DNA from: Mesorhizobium_K marinum
Lineage (GTDB): Bacteria; Pseudomonadota; Alphaproteobacteria; Rhizobiales; Rhizobiaceae
Assembly: GCF_040813715.1 (NCBI RefSeq)
Contig: NZ_JBFOCH010000006.1
Length of the DNA stretch: 64,000 nt
Reading direction: 5' to 3' (one strand)
In this document: positions 36,697-45,054 of the stretch, piece by piece
Position numbering within the stretch: position 1 is the first letter of the stretch
How the letters are laid out: each line of letters starts with the position of its first letter
Position numbers and translations under genes: made by a program
The notes under the pieces: generated by a model
What the model was told of the DNA's origin: nothing
Database searches by the model: none
Seen by the model: only the letters and a program-made list of their open reading frames with translations

Positions 36697-37701
36697 TCAC
36701 ATCCTGGAATAGCCGAAGGACTCGGCAGGCATGTCGAGATGGCGCTTCAGTTCGTCGTCGAGCCTCAGCAGCGTCACGGAGAACCCGGCCATCTCCTGGA
36801 CGGTCAGCCACGTGCCGACATCGGTGCGGTGAACCTTGATCCCTTCGCGATCCAGGATCTGGCGGATGCGGCGGTTGACGATCAGCATCTCCATCATCGT
36901 CGTCGCTCCGAGATTGTTGATCAGGAGCGCAACCTCGTCTCCGGCCTTGAACGGAAGGTCGGAGAGGATCTTTTCCATGAGTTCGTCGGCGATCGCGTCG
37001 GCGGACTTCATCTTCTGGCGCGAAACGCCGGCCTCGCCATGCGCGCCCATGCCGATCTCGATCTCGTCATCGGCCAGTTCGAAGGTGAGCTTGCCCGTTT
37101 CGGGGATCGACCCGGCCGCAACCGCAACGCCGATCGACCGAACGTTGGCGACCGCCTTGCGGGCCACTCTCTCGACCTCGTCGAGGCTGTCGAGTTCGGC
37201 TGCCGCACCGCCGGCGATCTTGATCATGTAGATGTCGCCGGCAATCCCGCGCCGGTCATGCGTACGCTCCGGCGGCGCGGCTGCGACGTCGTCCGTGACG
37301 CGAACCGTCCGCACGTCGATGCCGTCGTCGTCGAGCATCTCGGAGGCGATGTCGAAGTTCATGTTGTCGCCGGCATAGTTGCCGTAGAGGAACAGGATTC
37401 CCTTGCCGCGATGAACCGCCTTGGCGGCTTCGTAGATGATATCAGGCGCCGGCGCCGCAAAGACCTGCCCGCAGGCCGCGCCGTCGCCCATGTTCTTGCC
37501 GACGAAGCCGTGAAACAGCGGTTCGTGGCCGCTGCCGCCGCCGATCAGCAGCGCGACTTTTCCATCGGGAATGTCGCTGCGGATCAGCGCAGGCTGCCCC
37601 TCGAGCTTGTAGACGCGGCCGTCATTGGCCAGCACCAGGCCGTCGATCATCTCGGAAACGACCTTCTTCGGGTCGTTCAGCACTTTCTTGGGGTTAGGCA
37701 T
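36697..37701 (-). CDS. dhaK: DhaK-type ketose kinase subunit (second pair)
   Basis: A 334-residue substrate-binding subunit with GGGSGHEP and the hemiaminal histidine H221 (GMGAHGEAG). Members of this family next to TpiA- and RpiB-type genes phosphorylate D- or L-erythrulose in mycobacterial tetritol pathways; dihydroxyacetone is the textbook substrate. Its start overlaps the end of the small membrane-protein gene by 8 bases, tying kinase synthesis to the transporter. It differs clearly from the DhaK at 5559. Confidence 0.85.
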   Translation of the reverse strand: MPNPKKVLNDPKKVVSEMIDGLVLANDGRVYKLEGQPALIRSDIPDGKVALLIGGGSGHEPLFHGFVGKNMGDGAACGQVFAAPAPDIIYEAAKAVHRGKGILFLYGNYAGDNMNFDIASEMLDDDGIDVRTVRVTDDVAAAPPERTHDRRGIAGDIYMIKIAGGAAAELDSLDEVERVARKAVANVRSIGVAVAAGSIPETGKLTFELADDEIEIGMGAHGEAGVSRQKMKSADAIADELMEKILSDLPFKAGDEVALLINNLGATTMMEMLIVNRRIRQILDREGIKVHRTDVGTWLTVQEMAGFSVTLLRLDDELKRHLDMPAESFGYSRM

Positions 37702-37891
37702 TGTTGTCCTCCTCAATCCTTCCGTCCGGCACATGATCGAGGATCATGAACAGCGCAACGCCTGCAAGCAGGATCGGGAACCCGATCACGAAGAGCGCGT
37801 GCGTGAACGGCTGGCACAACAGCGCAAATCCGCCGAGGATCAGCGCCGAAGCGACTCGATAAAGCCATTTCTTGCTGAACAGCGAAGCCAT
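37694..37891 (-). CDS. 65-residue membrane protein embedded in the sugar transporter operon
   Basis: A small protein with two predicted spans (about residues 12-30 and 34-52: VASALILGGFALLC and ALFVIGFPILLAGVALFMIL), a basic N-terminus (SKKWLYR) and an acidic tail (RIEEDNNA). Its start overlaps the ATPase stop (ATGA) and its stop overlaps the DhaK start, so it is coupled on both sides. Glycerol importers of the GlpSTPQV type also carry a small membrane protein (DUF2160), but this is shorter and not clearly the same family. It may help the permease or link it to the kinase; function unknown. Confidence 0.7.
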   Translation of the reverse strand: MASLFSKKWLYRVASALILGGFALLCQPFTHALFVIGFPILLAGVALFMILDHVPDGRIEEDNNA

Positions 37892-39000
37892 CAGTTTGCG
37901 CCCTCCCCGTCCTGCGAGATCCGCCGGCCGCTGGCCGGGTCGAACAGGAACCCCGCGCCGGCCGGAATACGGAACGAACATGCATCGCCCTGGGCGAAGG
38001 GCATGGACAGCGGCACCACCTTGCGGAACGAACCGGCGGTCGTCTCGACCTGGATCGCCCGTTCGAAGCCGCGATTGTCGACAGCGTAGATCTTCCCCTT
38101 GCTGGCCCCGGCCACATCAGGCTCTCCGACTTCGATGTCCTCGGGCCAGACGCCCAGGACCACCTGCCCGCCGCTCGACGCCACCGACCCGAATTCGCTG
38201 ACCGGCAGGCGCTGAGCTGCGCCCTTCACCACGACATGTCCGTCTTCGAGCCTCGCCTCGAAAAAGGCCATGGACGGGCTGCCGATGAGCTTTCCGACAA
38301 GCATGTTGGCGGGCCGGCTGTAGATGTCCTCGATCGAGCCGGACTGCTGGATGACGCCGCCGTCGATGATGCCGATGCGATCGGCGATGGCGATCGCGCC
38401 ATGGTAATCGTGCGTGGCGTAGAGCATGGTCGACCGGTACTGCCGGTGGATCTGCCGGAGTTCGGCCCTGAGACCCTCGCGCAGTTTCAGGTCGAGCGCC
38501 GACAGCGGCTCGTCGAGCAGAAACATCACGGGGCGACGCACCAGCGCCCGGGCTATGGCCACGCGCTGCCGCTCGCCGCCGGACAGCGTACCGACGTCGC
38601 GATCGAGAAGATGCGATATGCGCAGCAGTTCCGCCGTGCGCCCCACACGCCTTCCGATCTCGTCCTCCTCCTCGCGAAATTCCGGCGAACGCAGGGCAAA
38701 CGCGATGTTGTCCTTCACGTCCAGCACCGGCAGCAGGTTGAACCCCTCGAACACGATGGCGACGTCGCGACTGGCCGGATCGGCGTCAGTGACGTCGCGG
38801 CCACCCAGTCTCACGCGGCCTGCGTCGAGGTCGATCAGCCCGGCGCTGGCCAGGAGCGTCGAACTCTTGCCTGCGCCGGTCGGGCCGAGAAGAGCGAATA
38901 TCTCATTGTCGTTGACGGTCAGGTCGAGCCCGCGCAGCGCCGACTTTCCGCGATAGGCCTTCTTCAATCCGTCGAGTTGAAGCATCGGGGTGGCGGTCAT
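37891..39000 (-). CDS. sugar ABC transporter ATPase A
   Basis: A 369-residue MalK/UgpC-type ATPase with regulatory C-terminal OB domain. Walker A (LGPTGAGKSS), signature (LSGGERQRVAIARAL), Walker B (MFLLDEPLSALD) and H-loop (YATHD) are all intact. It is one of two different ATPases in the operon, the arrangement seen in glycerol importers (GlpS/GlpT) rather than in maltose-type systems with a homodimer. Overlaps both neighbours by ATGA junctions. Confidence 0.85.
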   Translation of the reverse strand: MTATPMLQLDGLKKAYRGKSALRGLDLTVNDNEIFALLGPTGAGKSSTLLASAGLIDLDAGRVRLGGRDVTDADPASRDVAIVFEGFNLLPVLDVKDNIAFALRSPEFREEEDEIGRRVGRTAELLRISHLLDRDVGTLSGGERQRVAIARALVRRPVMFLLDEPLSALDLKLREGLRAELRQIHRQYRSTMLYATHDYHGAIAIADRIGIIDGGVIQQSGSIEDIYSRPANMLVGKLIGSPSMAFFEARLEDGHVVVKGAAQRLPVSEFGSVASSGGQVVLGVWPEDIEVGEPDVAGASKGKIYAVDNRGFERAIQVETTAGSFRKVVPLSMPFAQGDACSFRIPAGAGFLFDPASGRRISQDGEGAN

Positions 39001-40085
39001 GCCGCGTCCTCCGCATTGACCCGCCGCCCGGTGGCGGCGTCGAAGAACAGCAGTCCGTCGGGATCGAAATGCACGCGGCCTTCCGATCCGGCGCGCGACC
39101 GGCGCTTGTCCACGCCCTGATGGATGGCGTCGCCGATGCGGAACGAGAAGAACCGTTCGCGCCCCACGGAAAAGACGTCGTCCACAGGGAGGGTCACGCC
39201 GACATCGGGTTCCTCGGTCAGATGCACGTTGATCGGCCGCACGCCGAGCTTCAGCGGCCGCTTGGCCGAGAGCGCCCATTGGGGGACGCGGTCGCGCTCC
39301 GCCGTCAGTGTCACGTCGCTGCCGCCGAGCCTCAGACCGCCCGCCACCGGCTCGAGATCGATCAGGTTCATCGACGGCGAACCGATGAACTGGCCGGCGA
39401 ACACGTCGACGGGATCGAAGAACATGCGGTCGGGCTCCGAGACCTGGACGATGCGGCTGTTGTTCATCAGCACGATGCGGTCGGCGAGCGACATCGCCTC
39501 GCGCTGGTCGTGCGTGACGTAGATCGTGGTCACGCCGAGCTGCCGCTGCAGGTGGCCGAGTTCCCAGCGCATCTCCTCGCGGAACTGCTCGTCGATCGCC
39601 GACAGCGGCTCGTCGAGCAGCAGCACCGCCGGATCGCGGATCACCGCGCGGGCCAGCGCCACCTTCTGGCGCGCGCCGGGCGGCAGCGCGCTCGGGTAGC
39701 GACCGAGTTCGTCGCCGAGCTTGAAGACGTCGGTGACCCATTCAAGCTTGCGCGCGATTTCCGGCCTGGCGACGCCCCGCGCCTTCAGCGGGAACACGAT
39801 GTTCTCCTTGATGCTGAGATGCGGGTAGAGCGAGACGAACTGGAACACCATGGCGATGTTGCGCGCGCTGGCCGAGAGGTCGTTGACCGCGACGCCGTCG
39901 AACATCACCTCGCCCGAGGTCGCCTGGACGAGGCCGGCAATGCACCGCAGCGTCGTCGTCTTGCCGCAGCCGGAGGGTCCGAGATAGACGACGAACTCGC
40001 CGTCCTTCACGGTCAGGCTGACATCGTCCACCGCCTTGAAGGCGCCGAACTCGATGGTCAGGTTCTTGAGCTTGATCTCGGCCAT
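38997..40085 (-). CDS. sugar ABC transporter ATPase B with degenerate signature motif
   Basis: A 362-residue MalK-type ATPase paired with ATPase A. Walker A (LGPSGCGKTTT), Walker B (VLLLDEPLSAID) and the H-loop (YVTHDQ) are normal, but the signature LSGGQ is replaced by LPPGARQ (ALPPGARQKVALARAV). The nucleotide site built from A's Walker motifs and B's signature would then be weak, giving one consensus and one degenerate site per dimer. The sequence around it is of good quality, with no join near. Overlaps the permease and ATPase A genes by ATGA. Confidence 0.85.
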   Translation of the reverse strand: MAEIKLKNLTIEFGAFKAVDDVSLTVKDGEFVVYLGPSGCGKTTTLRCIAGLVQATSGEVMFDGVAVNDLSASARNIAMVFQFVSLYPHLSIKENIVFPLKARGVARPEIARKLEWVTDVFKLGDELGRYPSALPPGARQKVALARAVIRDPAVLLLDEPLSAIDEQFREEMRWELGHLQRQLGVTTIYVTHDQREAMSLADRIVLMNNSRIVQVSEPDRMFFDPVDVFAGQFIGSPSMNLIDLEPVAGGLRLGGSDVTLTAERDRVPQWALSAKRPLKLGVRPINVHLTEEPDVGVTLPVDDVFSVGRERFFSFRIGDAIHQGVDKRRSRAGSEGRVHFDPDGLLFFDAATGRRVNAEDAA

Positions 40086-41035
40086 CAGTACTTCTCACCC
40101 ATCTTCGTCAGGTGCCTGACCAGGATCATCGAGAGACCGATGATGATGACCAGGAGGATGACGGCGAGCGCCGACGCCTCGCCCGTGTAGAAATAGCTGA
40201 ACGCCGTCTTGGCCACCGCGTAGGACACCGTCTCGGTGCTGGAACCGGGCCCGCCGCCGGTCAGCGCGACAAACAGGTCGTACTGCTTAAAGCTGTCGAT
40301 CAGCCGCAGGATCAGCGCGATGAAGAGGACCGGCGCCGACATCGGCAGGGTGATGCGGAAGAAGCGGTAGGCAGGACTTGCGCCGTCGACTTCCGCCGCC
40401 TCGTAGATCGTCTCGGGAATGCCGCGGAAAGCGGCGGTCGCCAGCAGGACGATGAAGGGGGTCCACATCCAGGTGTCGGCCGCCGCCGCTGCCCACAGCG
40501 CCGCGTTGGTTTGGCCGAGCCAGTCGACCTTCGGCAGCCCGATGGAGGACAACAGGAAATTGACGATGCCCCACTCCGAATTCAGCATGTAGCGCCAGAG
40601 GAAGCCGACGACGACGGGCGACAGCATCATTGGCATCATCAGGATGGTGAAGATGACGTCGCGCCCGCGAAAATTCTTCTGCAGCTGGTAGCCGACGAAG
40701 ATGCCGATGAGCATCTGCAGCGCCACGCAGATGAACACGAACTTTCCGGTGAAGACGAAACGCTCCCAAAGCTCCGGGTCGGACAGCAGGAAGCTGTAGT
40801 TGCCCAGGCCGACCGGCTTCATCGTCGTCTGGCGCAGCGCCGAGAAGTTGAAGAACGAGTAGTAGACCAGCGAGAAGATCGGATAGGCGACCATGAAAAG
40901 CAGGATCGCGAGCGTCGGCGACAGGAAGCCGAAGATCATAAGGCGGCCGGACGAGCGCTTGCGCAGTTCGGCCTGCCGGACGGCATAGGCCTGGGCCTTG
41001 TTGTCGGTTGTCATGGGAGTGTCCGTGCCGGTCAT
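40085..41035 (-). CDS. sugar ABC transporter permease, MalF-type
   Basis: A 316-residue inner-membrane permease with six or more spans. The EAA coupling loop reads YEAAEVDGASPAYRFFRITLP. Typical of the CUT1 family that imports glycerol, polyols, glycerol phosphate and oligosaccharides. Its stop overlaps the start of ATPase B, and it lies 2 nt after the second permease gene. Confidence 0.88.
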   Translation of the reverse strand: MTGTDTPMTTDNKAQAYAVRQAELRKRSSGRLMIFGFLSPTLAILLFMVAYPIFSLVYYSFFNFSALRQTTMKPVGLGNYSFLLSDPELWERFVFTGKFVFICVALQMLIGIFVGYQLQKNFRGRDVIFTILMMPMMLSPVVVGFLWRYMLNSEWGIVNFLLSSIGLPKVDWLGQTNAALWAAAAADTWMWTPFIVLLATAAFRGIPETIYEAAEVDGASPAYRFFRITLPMSAPVLFIALILRLIDSFKQYDLFVALTGGGPGSSTETVSYAVAKTAFSYFYTGEASALAVILLVIIIGLSMILVRHLTKMGEKY

Positions 41036-41037
41036 GT

Positions 41038-42373
41038 CTACCTCCTGCCCAGCACGCCGAAGGTCATGCCCATGAGAAGGTGCTTGCGGATCAGGTAGAA
41101 GAACACCAGCACCGGGATGATCAGCACCACGCCGGCCGCACAGATCTGCGTCCATTCGATGCCGGTCGAGCCGGCCGCCGCGGAAATCTTGACCGGCAGC
41201 GTCTTGGCTTGGGTGGTGGTCAGGATCGAGGCGAAGGCGAATTCGTTCCAGGCGAAGATGAAGCAGAAGCCCGCGGTCGCCGCGATGCCACCCTTGACCA
41301 TCGGCAGGACCAGCCTGGTGAACGCGTACATCCGCGTGTAGCCGTTGACGATCGCGATCTGCTCGACCTCCTTCGGCACGCCGTCGAAGAACCCCTTCAT
41401 GATCCAGGTGGCGAGGCCGATATTGGCAAAGATCGCGACCAGCACCAGGCCGAAGCGCGTGTCGGCAAGGCCGAGCCGCGCGAACATCAGGTGGTAGAAC
41501 ACCAGGACGGCGACCGGCGGCAGCATGCGCGTCGACAGGACGAAGAACATGAAGTCGCCCTTGCCCAGGAAGTTGAAGCGCGAGCACACATAGCCGGCGA
41601 GCGTGCCGAAGAAGACTGCCAGCGAGGTTCCCGAGACGGAGACGATGACGCTGTTGACCAGCGAATCGAAGACACCGACGGCGGACGCGCTGTCCTTCGC
41701 CGAGCCGACGCCGAACACGCTTTCGTAGCCGCTGAGGTCAGGCGTGAAGAAGAGCTTCGGCGGCATGGTGAAGAGGTCCATGCGGCTCNGCCGACGGCGG
41801 AGGCGCTGTCCTTTGCCGAGCCGACGCCGAACACGCTTTCGTAGCCGCTGAGGTCAGGCGTGAAGAAGAGCTTCGGCGGCATGGTGAAGAGGTCCATGCG
41901 GCTCTTGAAGGAAGACAACAGCAGCCAGAAGATCGGGCCGACATTGTAGATGGTGTAGACGACCAGAAGCCCGAGGATGAGCCAGCGCGTGGCGAGGTCG
42001 ATTGTCGATGTTCGGGAGTTCGTCATGTCGACCCCAGTCGTTGCCATTTCGTCCGCGAGGTCCGGACGGCAGTAGGGAACGGGCGCGCGGCGAACCGCGC
42101 GCCCGACAGGGAGGNACCGACGGCGGACGCGCTGTCCTTCGCCGAGCCGACGCCGAACACGCTTTCGTAGCCGCTGAGGTCAGGCGTGAAGAAGAGCTTC
42201 GGCGGCATGGTGAAGAGGTCCATGCGGCTCTTGAAGGAAGACAACAGCAGCCAGAAGATCGGGCCGACATTGTAGATGGTGTAGACGACCAGAAGCCCGA
42301 GGATGAGCCAGCGCGTGGCGAGGTCGATTGTCGATGTTCGGGAGTTCGTCATGTCGACCCCAGTCGTTGCCAT
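41038..42373 (-). CDS. sugar ABC transporter permease, MalG-type (split by two joins)
   Basis: The second CUT1 permease. The C-terminal half contains VEQIAIVNGYTRMYAFTRLVLP, the coupling loop. N bases at 41789 and 42115 are followed by repeats of offset 107 and 326, producing three partial N-termini; the collapsed frame is about 300 codons. Starts at 42373 (MATTGVDMTNSR) or at the internal ATG 42352, which has a GGGG stretch upstream; the two cannot be told apart. Confidence 0.85.
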
Positions 42374-42446
42374 TTCGTCCGCGAGGTCCGGACGGCAGTA
42401 GGGAACGGGCGCGCGGCGAACCGCGCGCCCGACAGGGAGGATGCCG

Positions 42447-43856
42447 CTATTCGACCGGCACGACCTGGTCCTGGCCGACCGGCGAGATCACCTGGTCGGG
42501 GACCTCCGGCGTGCTTTCGCCACGCTTGATGTCGTAGCCGGCGCGCTGCAGCGTGCGCTCGTTCTTTTCCGCCGCATCGGACAGCGCCTGCTGCACCGAC
42601 TTGGTGCCCGCGGCGGCGGCAGAGACCTCCTGCTGCAACTCGTCGAGCAGCACCGGATACTCCGGCAGGTGCCAGTAGTCGTTGAGGTACTGGAGGGCGG
42701 TCGAGAACTGCCGGTTGTAGGAGTTCAGGCCCTGCCAGTCCGGGCTTTCCAGGACGGACTTCAGGCCGGTCTGGCAGACCGCGGCGTAGCGCTTCTGCTG
42801 CTCGGGCTGGAAGTACCACTCCATGAACTTGGTCAGTTCCGGCAGCTTCTTGGAGTACTTGTTGATGCCCATGCCCTGGCCGCCGACGGAAAACTGGCGG
42901 CGGAACTTTCCGTCGCGGCCGACGGCGCCCGGCAGCACCGCGAAGCCGACCTTGTCGGCGAACTTCGAGACCTTCGGGTCGGCGTTCGAGCCGTTGAAGT
43001 AGAACCACTGCATCGCCATGGCGACCTGGCCCTGCTGGATGGCCGTGTTGACCTCGTCGAAACCCCAGTTCTGCGAGCCGGGAGGGCCGAACTTGAACAT
43101 GTCGACATAGGCCTGCACGCCATCGATCGACGCCGGCGAGTCGAGGTAGCCCTTCACCTCGAAGGTCTCGGGGTTGTAGAGTTCGCCGCCGAACGACCAC
43201 AGGAACGAGTTGGAGGCCGTGGTCGCGAAGTCGTAGTCGCGGCCGCCCATCTGCGCCCAGCCGTAGAGACCCTGGTCGGGACGGGTGAAGAACTCGGCGA
43301 CGTCCTTGGCTTCCTGGTAGGTCTGCGGAACGGCGAGATCGCGGCCGTACTTCGCCTTGAAGGCCTCCTGCTCCTTCGGATCCTCGAACAGGTCCTTGCG
43401 GTAGGTCAGGCCATAGGCGTCCTGGTTGGCCGGCAGGCCGTAGTATTCGCCCGAGCCGTCCGGATACTCGCCGTAGCGCGACAGCGATGCCGGCGGGAAG
43501 ATGTCGGCCTTCAGGTAGCTCGACTTGTCGAAGATGTCGTTGAGCTTGACCGCGTGCGAGGCGAACTCGGCGGTCGACTGGCTGTCCCACATGGCGAAGT
43601 CGAAGGCGTCGCCCTGGATCGCGAACTCCGAGGCGATCTTGTCGTGCCACTGCGGCCCGTAGGGCACCAGCGCCGGCACGATGTTGACGGACTTGTCCGG
43701 GTAATCCTTGGCGATTTCAACGAGCGCGTCGGCGCAGGTGCCGGCGTGCCAGACGAATGTGAGGTCGGTGGCGCGAGCGGCGCCGGAGCTTGCGGCGACT
43801 GCAGCGGCAAGCACGGCCGCCGACGCCAGAAGGCGCGAGCGCATAGCCTTGGTCAT
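42447..43856 (-). CDS. sugar ABC transporter substrate-binding protein
   Basis: A 469-residue family-1 extracellular solute-binding protein with a Sec signal peptide (LLASAAVLAAAVAASSGAARA, cleaved near residue 29). It is the first gene of the minus-strand operon and has GGAGG before the ATG. Size and the WHAGTCADAL/VPYGPQWHDKI region fit the glycerol/polyol-binding branch with two separate ATPases. The ligand cannot be read from the sequence; tetritols or glycerol-like compounds are inferred from downstream enzymes. Confidence 0.85.
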   Translation of the reverse strand: MTKAMRSRLLASAAVLAAAVAASSGAARATDLTFVWHAGTCADALVEIAKDYPDKSVNIVPALVPYGPQWHDKIASEFAIQGDAFDFAMWDSQSTAEFASHAVKLNDIFDKSSYLKADIFPPASLSRYGEYPDGSGEYYGLPANQDAYGLTYRKDLFEDPKEQEAFKAKYGRDLAVPQTYQEAKDVAEFFTRPDQGLYGWAQMGGRDYDFATTASNSFLWSFGGELYNPETFEVKGYLDSPASIDGVQAYVDMFKFGPPGSQNWGFDEVNTAIQQGQVAMAMQWFYFNGSNADPKVSKFADKVGFAVLPGAVGRDGKFRRQFSVGGQGMGINKYSKKLPELTKFMEWYFQPEQQKRYAAVCQTGLKSVLESPDWQGLNSYNRQFSTALQYLNDYWHLPEYPVLLDELQQEVSAAAAGTKSVQQALSDAAEKNERTLQRAGYDIKRGESTPEVPDQVISPVGQDQVVPVE

Positions 43857-44225
43857 TTACATCCTCCACTGGTTTCGCGGGGCACGGGCCGCCCCGCGAC
43901 CCGTCTCCTTCCCCTTCGAGTACTTTAGAGAGAGCGTTAAAAATATCAATCCAAAAGTGATATTTTGCCAGAAATTATGTTATCTTTGGCAAGGTCGATC
44001 AGCCTGTGTATCGATAACATCCGCCATCGACTTCACCTCGCCGCATTGCAGCATGGCAATTTTTATCATTCTGATCAATATGATACACGGAATCTTATTG
44101 AAATCTTCCCCGCAGTCCATGCTGCTGCGCAATATCGAAACTTTGATATTTTAACATTTTCTGCTGGCCCACCCGACCGAAGATGTTAAAAGTGACAGTC
44201 AGACGTTTCGCAGAGGGCCGGTCCC
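43857..44225. promoter_or_regulatory. AT-rich divergent control region with repeated operator-like palindromes
   Basis: The 369 bases between the transporter operon and the divergent DeoR gene are far richer in A+T than the rest of the window. Three inverted repeats occur: AAAATATCA/TGATATTTT (43940-43948, 43958-43966), TATCAT/ATGATA (44064-44069, 44080-44085) and TTTTAACAT/ATGTTAAAA (44149-44157, 44183-44191). TGATATTTT recurs at 44144-44152. These are good candidates for operators of the adjacent DeoR protein, placed near both promoters and allowing loop formation. Confidence 0.65.
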
Positions 44226-45011
44226 GTGGAAGACAGCGACGCACCACAGATGTCGAAAGCCGAGCAGCGCCGCTCGGAGATTATCCGCATCCTCATGGAA
44301 AGCGGCTCGGCGCAGATCAAGGACCTCGCAACGACCCTCGGCGTGTCGCTGATGACCATCCATCGCGACCTCAACGACCTGCACGACCAGGGGCTGGTCC
44401 GCCGCATCCGCGGCGCCGTCTCGGTCGAGAAGTCGATGCTCTTCGAAAGCAGCTATCTTTACCGCGCCCGCCAGCATGTCGAGGAGAAGCGGCGGCTGGC
44501 CCGCGCCGCCGTCGCCCATCTCGAACCCGGCAACGCGATCGTCTGGGACGACAGCTCCACCACGTTCCATGTTTGCGACTTCATCGAGCAGGTGACGCCG
44601 ATCACCGTCATCACCAACGCTCTGCCGGTGATGGAGCAGTTGCGCGACAAGCAGGACGTCGAACTGATCGGCCTCGGCGGCAAGTTCCACCGTGGCTACA
44701 ACGGCTTCTTCGGCATGGCCTGCGAGCGGGCGATCCGCTCCTACCATGTAGACGTGGCCCTGATGTCGACCACCACGATCCAGGGGCTCTCGCTGTTCAC
44801 CCAGGACGAGAACGTCGTGCGCACCAAGCAGGCGATGATCGAGATCGCCCGCAAGAAGATTCTCATGGTCGACGAGAGCAAGTTTCATTTTTCGGCCCTG
44901 AACTACGTCGCCGACGTCAGCGTGTTCGACGTGGTTCTCGTCTCCAATTCCGTCGACAAGTCGGTGGTTGAGCGGATGAAGCAGGCCGGCATCAAGCTCG
45001 AACTGGTCTGA
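44226..45011 (+). CDS. DeoR-family transcription regulator of the sugar locus
   Basis: A 261-residue repressor with an N-terminal helix-turn-helix (IKDLATTLGVSLMTIHRDLNDLHDQ) and a C-terminal sugar-phosphate-sensing domain (NAIVWDDSSTTFHV, ITVITNALPV, LIGLGGKFHRGYNGFFG). Such proteins usually release DNA when a phosphorylated pathway intermediate binds. The start is GTG 44226; an in-frame ATG at 44250 is possible. It is divergent from the transporter operon, with palindromes between, and is followed after 43 nt by the second aldolase gene, so it probably controls both arms. Confidence 0.85.
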   Translation: MEDSDAPQMSKAEQRRSEIIRILMESGSAQIKDLATTLGVSLMTIHRDLNDLHDQGLVRRIRGAVSVEKSMLFESSYLYRARQHVEEKRRLARAAVAHLEPGNAIVWDDSSTTFHVCDFIEQVTPITVITNALPVMEQLRDKQDVELIGLGGKFHRGYNGFFGMACERAIRSYHVDVALMSTTTIQGLSLFTQDENVVRTKQAMIEIARKKILMVDESKFHFSALNYVADVSVFDVVLVSNSVDKSVVERMKQAGIKLELV

Positions 45012-45054
45012 GCGAAAGCCGCGGCGAAACCCACCCTATCTGGAGAAATCAGGC

